From positions 1 through 19,039 of the forward strand of contig JAQGNM010000437.1 of assembly GCA_028291845.1 (NCBI GenBank): DNA of 19,039 bases. The letters are read 5' to 3'. Below, one piece after another: positions 1 to 6,560 of the stretch. A program made the position numbers and the translations under genes. The stretch's first letter is position 1; every line of letters starts with the position of its first letter. Source of the DNA: Massilia sp. GTDB taxonomy: Bacteria > Pseudomonadota > Gammaproteobacteria > Burkholderiales > Burkholderiaceae_D. Under the pieces are notes generated by a model. The model did no database searches, was not told the DNA's origin, and saw nothing but the letters and a program-made list of their open reading frames with translations.

Positions 1-105
1 AGCGTCGAGCAGGTGCGCGACATGGTCGCCAAGGCCACCAAGTCGGTAGCCTTGCTGATCCAGCGCGGGAGTGACAGAATCTTCATTCCGGTGCGGATTG
101 GCTAA
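1..105 (+). CDS. DegP/HtrA-like periplasmic serine protease, C-terminal end (partial)
   Basis: Only the last 34 codons are present; the reading frame is open from base 1 and ends in TAA at 103-105. The visible peptide runs SVEQVRDMVAKA, then VALLIQRG, then IFIPVRIG. This matches the end of the second PDZ domain of DegP/MucD (Do family) proteases, which often finish in a RIFIPVRLG-like strand. Such enzymes degrade or refold misfolded envelope proteins in the periplasm. The catalytic His-Asp-Ser domain lies outside the window, so activity cannot be judged. The response regulator starts 46 bp downstream on the same strand, which fits an envelope-stress operon, although a small hairpin lies in the gap. 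The family call is based on a short segment. Confidence 0.7.
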   Translation, partial: SVEQVRDMVAKATKSVALLIQRGSDRIFIPVRIG

Positions 106-121
106 AGACGCGTAGCGTCTT
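105..121 (+). terminator. Small hairpin directly after the protease stop
   Basis: AAGACGC pairs with GCGTCTT around a GTA loop: 7 bp, beginning in the stop codon. No T-run follows, so it may only weaken read-through, or act as an mRNA 3'-end stabiliser, between the protease and the two-component genes. Confidence 0.35.
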
Positions 122-151
122 CCGGCACGCACGGCTACAAGGAACCTCGAC

Positions 152-814
152 ATGCGGCTACTGCTGGTGGAAGACGATACGATGATCGGCGAAGTGGTGC
201 TCGACCTGCTCAGGGCCGAGCACTACGCCGTCGACTGGGTGAAGGATGGCGAAATGGCCGACACCGCCCTGATGCAGGCGCAAAACTACGACCTGGTGCT
301 GCTCGACCTGGGCCTGCCGCGCAAGGACGGCATCGAGGTGCTGCGCTCGATGCGCGCCCGCAAGGACCGCACCCCGGTGCTGGTGGCCACCGCGCGCGAT
401 GCCGTCAGCCAGAGAATCGCCGGGCTGGACGCCGGCGCCGACGACTACGTATTGAAACCGTACGATCTCGATGAACTGCTGGCGCGCATCCGCGCGCTGC
501 TGCGCCGCTCGGCCGGACGCGCCGAGCCGGTATTCGAGTACAACAACATCACGATTAATCCGGCCACCCGCGAGGTGGCGGTGGCCGGCGCGCCCGTCAC
601 CTTGTCGGCACGCGAATGGGCGGTGCTCGAAGCGCTGATCTCGCGCCCGGGCGCGGTGCTGTCGCGCGCGCAGCTGGAAGAAAAGCTGTACAGCTGGCGC
701 GATGAAGTCTCCAGCAACGCCGTCGAGGTGTACATCCACGGCCTGCGCAAAAAGCTCGGCAGCGAGCTGATTCAAAATGTGCGCGGGGTCGGTTACATGG
801 TGCCCAAGTTATGA
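152..814 (+). CDS. OmpR/PhoB-family response regulator (QseB/PmrA/TctD-like)
   Basis: This 220-residue protein is a DNA-binding response regulator that would be phosphorylated by the kinase encoded next to it. The receiver domain covers about residues 1-115. Its acidic pocket is D8/D9, the probable phospho-acceptor is D52 in LLDLGLP, the switch residue is T80 and the conserved lysine is K102 in YVLKPYD. The C-terminal winged helix (about 125-218) ends with the family's typical GLRKKLG and IQNVRGVGYMV motifs. The length is normal for the family. An AAGGA ribosome-binding site at 139-143 sits 8 nt before the ATG. The kinase gene starts 22 bp after the stop codon, so the two are co-transcribed. 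The MRLLLVEDD start and DLGLPRKDG motif resemble the QseB/PmrA/TctD subgroup, but the signal and target genes cannot be read from the sequence. Confidence 0.93.
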   Translation: MRLLLVEDDTMIGEVVLDLLRAEHYAVDWVKDGEMADTALMQAQNYDLVLLDLGLPRKDGIEVLRSMRARKDRTPVLVATARDAVSQRIAGLDAGADDYVLKPYDLDELLARIRALLRRSAGRAEPVFEYNNITINPATREVAVAGAPVTLSAREWAVLEALISRPGAVLSRAQLEEKLYSWRDEVSSNAVEVYIHGLRKKLGSELIQNVRGVGYMVPKL

Positions 815-836
815 GGCGCGCGAGCGGAACCAGCGC

Positions 837-2252
837 ATGAAGATGCCGGGCATCGACAAGCTGAGCCATTTGCCGCAAATGCCGCAGATGACCCACTCGC
901 TGCGCGGACGACTGCTGTGGTTTCTGCTGGCCGCCATCACGATCGCCGCGTTTGCCCAAGCCAGTATCGCCTACCGCACGGCCTTGAACGACGCCGACCA
1001 GATCTTCGACGACCACATGCAGCAGATGGCGCTGTCGCTGCGCTCATCGGCGCCGCTGGCCAACAGCGATCCGGCGGCCAGGGCCGATGTCGATGCCGCC
1101 GCCGAAAACAACGACCTGGTGGTGCAGGTGTGGACGCCGGACGGCGTGCAGGTGTTCCGATCGGTGTCGAGCGCGCGCCTGCCGCAACGCGCGGTGCTGG
1201 GCTTTTCAAACGTGGTCGCCAACGGCACCACCTATCGCGTGTTCTCGGTGCAGACCAGCACCCAGATTTTGCAGGTGGCGCAGGATATGGCGGTGCGCCG
1301 CAACATGGCCGGCAACCTGGCGCTGCGCACGGTCGGCCCGATCGCCGTCATGATGCCGATCCTGATGCTGGTAGTGTGGTGGGTGGTCAGCGGCTCGCTC
1401 GAACCGGTGGCGCGGGTGCGCTCGCAAGTGGCCTCGCGCCAGGCCGACGACCTCTCTCCCGTGTCCGACGCCGGCCTTCCCGACGAGGTGCGCCCGCTGG
1501 TACAGGAACTCAATTTGCTGTTCGGCCGCGTGCGCACCGCCTTCGCCGCCCAGCAGCATTTCGTCGCCGACGCCGCCCACGAGCTGCGCACCCCGCTGGC
1601 GGCGCTGAAACTGCAGGCGCTCAGCCTCGAGCGCGCCGACAGCCCGGAAGCGCGCCGGGTGGCGGTGGGGCGCCTGACCGCCGGCATCGAGCGCGCCACC
1701 CGGCTGGTCGAGCAGCTGCTGGTGCTGGCGCGCCACGAAGCGAGTTCGCAGGATAGCGTCACCACCGCGCAGGTGTCGCTGGCCGACCTGGCACGCCGCG
1801 CCGCCGGCGACCTGGCGACCGTGGCGCAGCAAAAGGGCGTCGACATGGGCCTGCACCGCGCCGATGAAGTGCGGGTGCCGGGCCACGCCGACGCCTTGAT
1901 GATCCTGTTGCGTAACCTGGTCGACAACGCCATCAAGTACACCCCGAGCGGCGGCACCGTCGACATCGAGGTGCGCCGCGAGGCCGACGGCAGCGCCGTG
2001 CTGCTGGTCGAAGACAGCGGCCCCGGCATCCCGCCTGAAGAGCGCGAACGCGTGTTCGACCGCTTCTATCGCATCGCCGGCAGCGAAGCCGCCGGCAGCG
2101 GCCTGGGCCTGGCCATCATCAAGGCGATCGCCGAACGCCACGGCGCGCTGCTGACCCTCGGCCAGTCCGCGCGCCTCGGCGGCCTGGCCGCCAGCGTGGT
2201 GTTTCCGGTATCGAGCGCCGCCGAAAACCGCGCGCTCGCGCTTGCCGAGTAA
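837..2252 (+). CDS. Two-component sensor histidine kinase (QseC/TctE-like)
   Basis: This inner-membrane histidine kinase has 471 residues from the ATG at 837. Transmembrane helix 1 is at about 26-46 (LLWFLLAAITIAAF) and helix 2 at about 166-186 (IAVMMPILMLVVWW), leaving a periplasmic sensor domain of roughly 120 residues. The H-box is VADAAHELRTPLAAL with the phospho-accepting H248. The ATP-binding domain shows the N-box (RNLVDNAIKYTP), G1 (EDSGPGIP), F-box (FDRFYR) and G2 (GSGLGLAI). A start at 777 would run 38 nt into the regulator gene and add a polar tail, so 837 is preferred; its Shine-Dalgarno is weak. The periplasmic domain resembles those of the TctE/QseC group, and the ligand is unknown. 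It follows its cognate regulator and precedes a PhzF gene by 8 bp. Confidence 0.93.
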   Translation: MKMPGIDKLSHLPQMPQMTHSLRGRLLWFLLAAITIAAFAQASIAYRTALNDADQIFDDHMQQMALSLRSSAPLANSDPAARADVDAAAENNDLVVQVWTPDGVQVFRSVSSARLPQRAVLGFSNVVANGTTYRVFSVQTSTQILQVAQDMAVRRNMAGNLALRTVGPIAVMMPILMLVVWWVVSGSLEPVARVRSQVASRQADDLSPVSDAGLPDEVRPLVQELNLLFGRVRTAFAAQQHFVADAAHELRTPLAALKLQALSLERADSPEARRVAVGRLTAGIERATRLVEQLLVLARHEASSQDSVTTAQVSLADLARRAAGDLATVAQQKGVDMGLHRADEVRVPGHADALMILLRNLVDNAIKYTPSGGTVDIEVRREADGSAVLLVEDSGPGIPPEERERVFDRFYRIAGSEAAGSGLGLAIIKAIAERHGALLTLGQSARLGGLAASVVFPVSSAAENRALALAE

Positions 2253-2260
2253 GCCGCACC

Positions 2261-3106
2261 GTGCCCGTCATCGGCTACCATATCCTCAACGTGTTCGCCG
2301 AAACGCCGTTCGGCGGCAATCCGCTGGCGGTGGTCGAACAGGCCGATGGCCTCGACGACGCTACCATGCAGGCGATTGCACGCCAGTTCAACCTGTCGGA
2401 GACCACCTTCATTTTGCCGTCGCACACCGCGGCGGCGCGCGTGCGCATTTTCACGCCCACCTACGAAATGCCGTTTGCCGGCCACCCGACCTTGGGCACG
2501 GCGGCGGTGGTGGCGGCAGGAATGACAAACGCGGCGGGCGATCATTTCGAACTCGAACTGGCTGCCGGTTCGATCCCGGTGCGCCGCGTCGACGGCCGCT
2601 GGCGCCTGCGCGCCAATCGCGCCACGCACCGGCCGATGGAAGCGGGTAGCGCGGAGCTGGCGGCAATGCTGGGCGTGCCGGCGTCAAGTCTGGCCGGTCC
2701 CGGAATGTGGCTCGACTGCGGCACCGAGCAGCCGATGATTCAATTGCGCACAGCGGCGGACGTGGAAGCATGCCGCATCGACGCCGGCCTGATGGCGCGC
2801 TGCAGCACGAATAAAGCCGGCCAGGCCAAGACCTATGTATTTGCCCGTGACGGCAACGACTTCGTCGCCCGCTATTTCTGGCTCAGCGGCGCCGCCGGCG
2901 TCGCCGAAGACCCCGGCACCGGCTCGGCCTGCGCCAACCTGGGCCGCTGGTGGCAGCTGACCCACGGCGCCCAGCCCCTGCACGCGAACGTCCACCAGGC
3001 CCGACACAGCGGCCGGCCATGCCTGCTGACGCTCGACGTCGAAGGTGGCGAAGTGGAAGTGGGCGGCAAGGTCGTCGCCATCGGCACAGGCGAATTGCAC
3101 TGGTAG
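2261..3106 (+). CDS. PhzF-family epimerase/isomerase
   Basis: This 281-residue protein belongs to the PhzF/YddE family, two-domain diaminopimelate-epimerase-fold enzymes. PhzF itself isomerises trans-2,3-dihydro-3-hydroxyanthranilate in phenazine synthesis, but most members are of unknown substrate. Visible motifs are the N-terminal VFAETPFGGNPLAVV, the catalytic glutamate E47 in NLSETTF, GHPTLGTA at about 74-81, and the C-terminal glycine-rich EDPGTGSACANLG. The start is GTG at 2261, 8 bp after the kinase stop, with no clear ribosome-binding site; translation may be coupled to the kinase. No phenazine genes are nearby, so phenazine synthesis should not be inferred. The position suggests it is simply the last gene of the two-component operon. 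Confidence 0.9.
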   Translation: MPVIGYHILNVFAETPFGGNPLAVVEQADGLDDATMQAIARQFNLSETTFILPSHTAAARVRIFTPTYEMPFAGHPTLGTAAVVAAGMTNAAGDHFELELAAGSIPVRRVDGRWRLRANRATHRPMEAGSAELAAMLGVPASSLAGPGMWLDCGTEQPMIQLRTAADVEACRIDAGLMARCSTNKAGQAKTYVFARDGNDFVARYFWLSGAAGVAEDPGTGSACANLGRWWQLTHGAQPLHANVHQARHSGRPCLLTLDVEGGEVEVGGKVVAIGTGELHW

Positions 3107-3113
3107 AAAAAAT

Positions 3114-3147
3114 GGGACAGGCACCTGCGGAGCCAGTCCCCCTGCTG
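3114..3147 (+). repeat. GGGACAGGC...CCTGCTG palindromic repeat, copy 1
   Basis: Begins GGGACAGGCACC and ends CCAGTCCCCCTGCTG. GGGAC pairs with GTCCC and GGC with GCC, with an A/A mismatch between them. It starts 8 bp after the phzF-like stop codon, in the convergent gap facing the porin. It belongs to a four-copy family in this window (also 6514, 14897 inverted, 14983). Confidence 0.85.
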
Positions 3148-3234
3148 CATGCATCCCGGCGACTTGAACCGCCAGCTTGCACCGATCAAAATTCCCCGAG
3201 GCGAACCCTGATCTGAATCGGGTCTGCGTAAACT

Positions 3235-3265
3235 GAAGAGAGCCTGGCTCCGCCAGGCTCTCTTC
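3235..3265 (-). terminator. Second hairpin of the porin 3' end (probable terminator)
   Basis: A perfect 13-bp stem, GAAGAGAGCCTGG with its complement, around a 5-nt loop (CGGAG in the porin sense). It lies 49 bp past the porin stop and 11 nt beyond another hairpin. There is no strong T-run on either strand, so it may act as a partial or bidirectional terminator for the porin and the phzF-like operon, or as a 3'-end stabiliser. The same two-hairpin arrangement follows the aldehyde dehydrogenase at 10559-10627. Confidence 0.7.
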
Positions 3266-3276
3266 CCACTTCAACC

Positions 3277-3306
3277 CAAACAAAAGTAGGCGTTCACTTT
3301 TGTTTG
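3277..3306 (-). terminator. First hairpin of the porin 3' end
   Basis: Read on the minus strand: CAAACAAAAGT, an 8-nt loop GAACGCCT, then ACTTTTGTTTG, giving a perfect 11-bp stem. It starts 7 nt after the porin stop. The right arm contains TTTT followed by GTTTG, so it could terminate transcription on its own. The loop and inner stem are nearly the same as in the hairpin after the aldehyde dehydrogenase (10559-10588). Confidence 0.7.
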
Positions 3307-3313
3307 AAGCATT

Positions 3314-4399
3314 TTAAAACGTGTGGCGCACGCCCGCGTTATACGAGGAATCGCCCGAACCTGGATCGGTCGCAGTACCGACGGTGTAGCCGGCACCGCG
3401 GCGATTCTTGATCTTGCCGTACGACGTGTACAAGGTGCTGCGCTTGGACAGGGCGTAAGTGTAGCCCACTGCCAGCTGGGTGGCATCCTGGTCGAACGAA
3501 GTCTTGTCGTTCTTGTTGATGACCGAGGCCAGGATGGTGCCCTGGCCGACCGGCACGGCGGCACCGAGCAGCATATCGGTGCTGTCGGTCGAGCTGGTCG
3601 GACGCACACCCACGGCGCCGAACGGGTTGCTGGTATTGGGCAGCACGGCGCTGTTAAAACCCTTGTCGACGCCGAAGGCGGCGTAGCCCTTGACGACGCC
3701 GAAGTCGTAGTTGGCGGCCAACAGGGTGTTGGTGCCGATGTCGCGGCTGACGGCGGTCACGCCGGTGGCGGCGGCAACGTCGCTGTTACGGTTGTTGTAA
3801 GCGAGGCGGGCGTTCAGCTTGCCGACCGCGTAGGTCAGGGCGGCGCCAAGCTGGCGACCGGCTTTGTTGCTGCCGGCTTGCTCGCCTGCGGCATAGGCCA
3901 GTTCGCCGGTGAAGCCGGCCACTTTCGGCGATACATACATCACGGTGTTGCTGGTGCGGGTATTCGCGCCCACGGTCGGCAGCAGGTTCTTGGCGCTGCC
4001 CGCCAGGCCGGCCGCAAACGGGTCGGCATAGGCGGACACGGTGGTGTAGTACGGCGTGTACTGGCGGCCCAGGGTCACGGTGCCGGCGGTGGACTTGAGG
4101 CCGACAAAGGCCTGGCGATTAAAAATCGAACCGGCGGTGTCGATCTCGCCGGTGTCGGTCTTGTAGCCGGTTTCCAGCATGAACAGGGCGGACATGCCGC
4201 CGCCGAGGTCTTCGACGCCGCGGAAGCCCAGGCGCGATACCGAAGCGACGCCGCTGCTGATCTTGGTGGCATTGCTGGTGCCGCCCATTTCACGGACGAA
4301 ACCGGCATCGACGATGCCGTAGATGGTCACATTGGTCTGTGCAAAAGCGGAGCTGGTTGCAGCGGCCAGGACGGCCGCGGCGATCATAGTCTTGTTCAT
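3314..4399 (-). CDS. Gram-negative outer-membrane porin (general porin, OmpC/Omp32 type)
   Basis: This 361-residue protein would form a trimeric outer-membrane beta-barrel for passive entry of small hydrophilic solutes. The signal peptide is residues 1-20, cut after SSAFA, and the mature protein begins QTNVTIYGIVDAG, the classic first strand of burkholderial porins. Other typical pieces are SRLGFRGVEDLGGGM, the FNRQAFVGLK strand, TLGRQYTPYY in the constriction-loop region, and the terminal strand GVRHTF with the C-terminal Phe needed for BAM recognition. The reading frame is open upstream to 4462, but the ATG at 4399 gives a proper signal peptide and has an AGG six bases upstream. An ATG two codons earlier touches that AGG and is less likely. 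Two stacked hairpins follow the stop. The upstream region is AT-rich, as expected for a strongly expressed porin. Confidence 0.95.
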   Translation of the reverse strand: MNKTMIAAAVLAAATSSAFAQTNVTIYGIVDAGFVREMGGTSNATKISSGVASVSRLGFRGVEDLGGGMSALFMLETGYKTDTGEIDTAGSIFNRQAFVGLKSTAGTVTLGRQYTPYYTTVSAYADPFAAGLAGSAKNLLPTVGANTRTSNTVMYVSPKVAGFTGELAYAAGEQAGSNKAGRQLGAALTYAVGKLNARLAYNNRNSDVAAATGVTAVSRDIGTNTLLAANYDFGVVKGYAAFGVDKGFNSAVLPNTSNPFGAVGVRPTSSTDSTDMLLGAAVPVGQGTILASVINKNDKTSFDQDATQLAVGYTYALSKRSTLYTSYGKIKNRRGAGYTVGTATDPGSGDSSYNAGVRHTF

Positions 4400-4486
4400 G
4401 AACATCCTATAGTCAGTGGAAAAAGTTATATTGGGATAAATAGTTTTAACGAAATATATCATGAAATATAAGGGCCGCTACAGCCA

Positions 4487-4502
4487 GCTGCCATATGGCA
4501 GC
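4487..4502. promoter_or_regulatory. 16-nt perfect palindrome, possible operator
   Basis: GCTGCC-ATAT-GGCAGC is self-complementary over all 16 bases. It lies 88 bp upstream of the porin start and 37 bp upstream of a TATACT hexamer facing modB. The symmetry fits a dimeric regulator site between divergent genes. No known regulator is recognised, and chance cannot be excluded. Confidence 0.35.
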
Positions 4503-4575
4503 ATCCGCGTGCGCAAATACCACACCGCAGCTAACTTGTATACTCAGCTATATCGAACATTCAAAGAAGATTGTC

Positions 4576-4701
4576 ATGTTTTGTCTTGCGAATTTAGCGC
4601 TGGAAAAAGAAGCTGCGGTGCCGGCGGTCGATGCCTTATCAAAATTTCTGAAAAGCGAACCTGCGAAACTTGTAATTCCTTCCTGCGGGTACGACCTGTA
4701 G
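4576..4701 (+). CDS. Doubtful small ORF upstream of modB (41 aa)
   Basis: The frame begins MFCLANLALEKEAAVPAVDA and ends SCGYDL, with its stop 10 bp before the modB ATG. A purine-rich AAAGAAGA stretch precedes the ATG. It resembles no family I recognise, has two cysteines and no signal or membrane segment, and its codon use is more AT-rich than the neighbouring genes. Because modB lacks a clear ribosome-binding site, translation of this frame could couple to modB; it may equally be random. Listed so that it is not lost. Confidence 0.2.
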   Translation: MFCLANLALEKEAAVPAVDALSKFLKSEPAKLVIPSCGYDL

Positions 4702-4711
4702 AATCGCCCGC

Positions 4712-5386
4712 ATGCTCGATTCGGAAGATTGGGGCGCGATCTGGTTGACCATCAAGCTGGCGACCCTCGTGACCTTGCTGCTTATATTGTTTGGGACGCC
4801 GCTGGCCTGGTGGCTGGCGCAGACGCGTTCGCGCTTGAAAAGCGTGGCGGTGGCCCTGGTCGCCTTGCCGCTGGTGCTGCCGCCATCGGTGCTGGGATTT
4901 TATTTATTGGTCAGCATGGGGCCGCACGGCCCGGTCGGCCAGCTGACCCAGAGCCTCGGCCTGGGCCTGTTGCCGTTCACCTTTCCCGGCCTGGTGGTGG
5001 GCTCGCTGTTTTACTCCTTGCCGTTTGTGGTGCAGCCCCTGCAAAACGCCTTCGAGGCGATCGGCAGCCGCCCGCTGGAGGCGGCCGCCACCTTGCGCGC
5101 CAGTCCCATCGATACTTTTTTCACGGTGGTGGTGCCGCTGGCGAAACCGGGTTTCCTGACCGCGGCCACGCTCGGCTTCGCCCATACCGTCGGCGAGTTC
5201 GGCGTGGTGTTGATGATGGGCGGAAATATCCCGGATAAAACGCGGGTGGTGTCAGTGCAGATTTACGACCACGTCGAGGCGCTCGAATATGCGCAGGCGC
5301 ACTGGCTCTCCGGCGGCATGCTGGTGTTCAGTTTTATCGCGCTGCTGTTGCTGTACACCTTCAATCCGACCCGGGCGCGGGCATGA
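4712..5386 (+). CDS. modB: Molybdate ABC transporter permease ModB
   Basis: This 224-residue inner-membrane permease would form the dimeric channel of a molybdate (or tungstate) importer. About five hydrophobic helices are visible: roughly residues 10-34, 44-69, 86-108, 147-170 and 196-218. The cytoplasmic coupling loop carries the EAA motif, starting at E123 (EAAATLRASPIDTFF...PLAKPG), which contacts the ATPase. Segments such as LPLVLPPSVLGFYLL and FAHTVGEFGVVLMMGGNIP with KTRVVSVQIYDHVE are characteristic of ModB rather than of sulfate CysT/CysW. The length is normal. The last codons overlap modC by 4 bp (ATGA). No periplasmic binding protein gene (modA) precedes it; upstream lies a divergent porin. 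No clear Shine-Dalgarno is present before the ATG. Confidence 0.92.
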   Translation: MLDSEDWGAIWLTIKLATLVTLLLILFGTPLAWWLAQTRSRLKSVAVALVALPLVLPPSVLGFYLLVSMGPHGPVGQLTQSLGLGLLPFTFPGLVVGSLFYSLPFVVQPLQNAFEAIGSRPLEAAATLRASPIDTFFTVVVPLAKPGFLTAATLGFAHTVGEFGVVLMMGGNIPDKTRVVSVQIYDHVEALEYAQAHWLSGGMLVFSFIALLLLYTFNPTRARA

Positions 5387-6483
5387 ACGAGACCCCGATC
5401 GCCGCCGCCTTTTCTCTGACGCGCGGCAATTTCGACATGCAGATCGACCTCGCACTGCCGCCGCGCGGCGTCAGCGCCCTGTTCGGCCCCTCCGGCTCGG
5501 GCAAGACCACCATCCTGCGCGCCATCGCCGGCCTCGATCATCACGCGCACGGCCGGGTGGTGGTCGGCGGCGAGGTGTGGCAGGATCGGCAGCGCCGCGT
5601 GTTTGTGCCGCCGCACAAACGCAGCATCGGTTATGTATTTCAGGAAGCTAGCCTGTTTCCCCATCTGTCGGTGGCCGGCAATCTGGAATTTGCCCGCAAG
5701 CGCGCCGGCGGCGGCGCGGCCGACAGTGCTGCGGTGCAGCAGCGCGCGGTCGGCCTGCTGGGCATCGGACACCTGCTGGCGCGCCGCGCCACCGACTTGT
5801 CGGGTGGCGAGCGCCAGCGCGTGGCGATTGCCCGCGCGCTGTTGACGCGTCCGCGCCTGATGCTGCTCGACGAACCGTTGGCGTCGCTCGACGGCAAGCG
5901 CAAGGAAGAGGTATTGCCATACTTGGAGAGCATGCAGCGCGAACTGGGCATTCCGATGATCTACGTCAGCCACTCCACCGAAGAGGTGGCGCGGCTGGCC
6001 GATCACGTGGTGCTGCTGGACGCCGGCAAGGTGCTCGCCAGCGGTCCGGTGGCGCACACCCTGGCGCGCCTGGACGTGTCGATGGCGCTGTCGGAAGACG
6101 CCGGCATGGTGGTGGAGGGGATCGCCGACGGCTACGATGCGCCGTACGGCTTGCTGCGGCTGCGGGTGGGCAAGGAAGGGGCGATGCACGTGGCCCATGC
6201 GCCGGTGACGAACGGCGCCATGCTGCGCCTGCGCGTGCTGGCGCGCGACGTCAGCCTGACCTTGAGTTCGCACAGCGACAGTTCCATCATGAACCAGCTG
6301 CGCGCGGTGGTGGTGGCCACCTGGCCGGCGAGCGACGCCGCCCATGTCGTCGTGCGGCTCGACGCCGGCGGCGCCCCGCTGCTGGCCCGCATCACCCGCC
6401 GCTCCCACGATCAGCTGGGGGTGCGGGTGGGGATGACGGTGTGGGCGCAGGTGAAGGCGACGGCGTTGTTGTCGTTGCGGTAG
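5383..6483 (+). CDS. modC: Molybdate ABC transporter ATP-binding protein ModC
   Basis: This 366-residue ATPase powers the ModB channel at the cytoplasmic membrane. Walker A is GPSGSGKT (35-42), the signature LSGGERQRV starts at L139, Walker B is LMLLDEP with D163/E164, the D-loop is SLD, and the switch histidine is H197 in VSHSTEE. The last ~65 residues (from about SIMNQLRAVVV) form the C-terminal MOP/TOBE domain that binds oxyanion, typical of ModC and the means by which high molybdate inhibits transport in some ModC proteins. The length matches full ModC. The gene overlaps modB by ATGA, so the two are translationally coupled. A palindromic repeat follows 31 bp after the stop. Confidence 0.94.
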   Translation: MNETPIAAAFSLTRGNFDMQIDLALPPRGVSALFGPSGSGKTTILRAIAGLDHHAHGRVVVGGEVWQDRQRRVFVPPHKRSIGYVFQEASLFPHLSVAGNLEFARKRAGGGAADSAAVQQRAVGLLGIGHLLARRATDLSGGERQRVAIARALLTRPRLMLLDEPLASLDGKRKEEVLPYLESMQRELGIPMIYVSHSTEEVARLADHVVLLDAGKVLASGPVAHTLARLDVSMALSEDAGMVVEGIADGYDAPYGLLRLRVGKEGAMHVAHAPVTNGAMLRLRVLARDVSLTLSSHSDSSIMNQLRAVVVATWPASDAAHVVVRLDAGGAPLLARITRRSHDQLGVRVGMTVWAQVKATALLSLR

Positions 6484-6513
6484 ACCAGCAGGCGGCAGTT
6501 GGAGTTCGGACAT

Positions 6514-6549
6514 GGGACAGGCGCCCTTCAGGTGCCAGTCCCCCTGCTG
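6514..6549 (+). repeat. GGGACAGGC...CCTGCTG palindromic repeat, copy 2
   Basis: Begins GGGACAGGCGCC, has a CTTCA loop and ends GGTGCC then AGTCCCCCTGCTG. The stem is GGGAC/GTCCC plus GGCGCC/GGTGCC, with one A/A mismatch and one G-T pair. It fills the convergent gap between modC and the TonB receptor and ends 11 bp short of the receptor's stop codon. Confidence 0.85.
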
Positions 6550-6560
6550 CCCCCGCCGCG

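Larger units (their letters stand above)
4400..4711. other. AT-rich divergent intergenic region between porin and modB
   Basis: These 312 bp are clearly lower in GC than the flanking genes and should hold the promoters of the porin (leftward) and modBC (rightward). Visible items are a TATAAC-like -10 for the porin (complement of 4425-4430) with a poor -35, a 16-nt perfect palindrome at 4487-4502, a TATACT hexamer at 4539-4544 that could be a -10 for modB, and a doubtful 41-codon reading frame at 4576-4701. No convincing ModE operator and no modA are seen. Confidence 0.6.

Noticed and set aside
777..836. Upstream start for the histidine kinase at 777
   Set aside because: It would overlap the response regulator by 38 nt and add a polar Cys/Arg-rich tail. 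The ATG at 837 gives a normal kinase N-terminus.
4424..4460. Possible ModE operator in the AT-rich stretch upstream of modB
   Set aside because: Contains TTATAT- and ATATAT-like pieces but not the paired inverted half-sites of a ModE box; low GC explains the resemblance.
4400..4462. N-terminally longer porin starting at 4462
   Set aside because: It would place 21 residues before the signal peptide, in AT-rich promoter DNA. The ATG at 4399 gives a canonical signal peptide and an upstream AGG.
3323..4471. 382-codon plus-strand frame opposite the porin
   Set aside because: Low-complexity Gly/Ala/Val composition and complete overlap with a well-supported porin; a GC-driven shadow frame.
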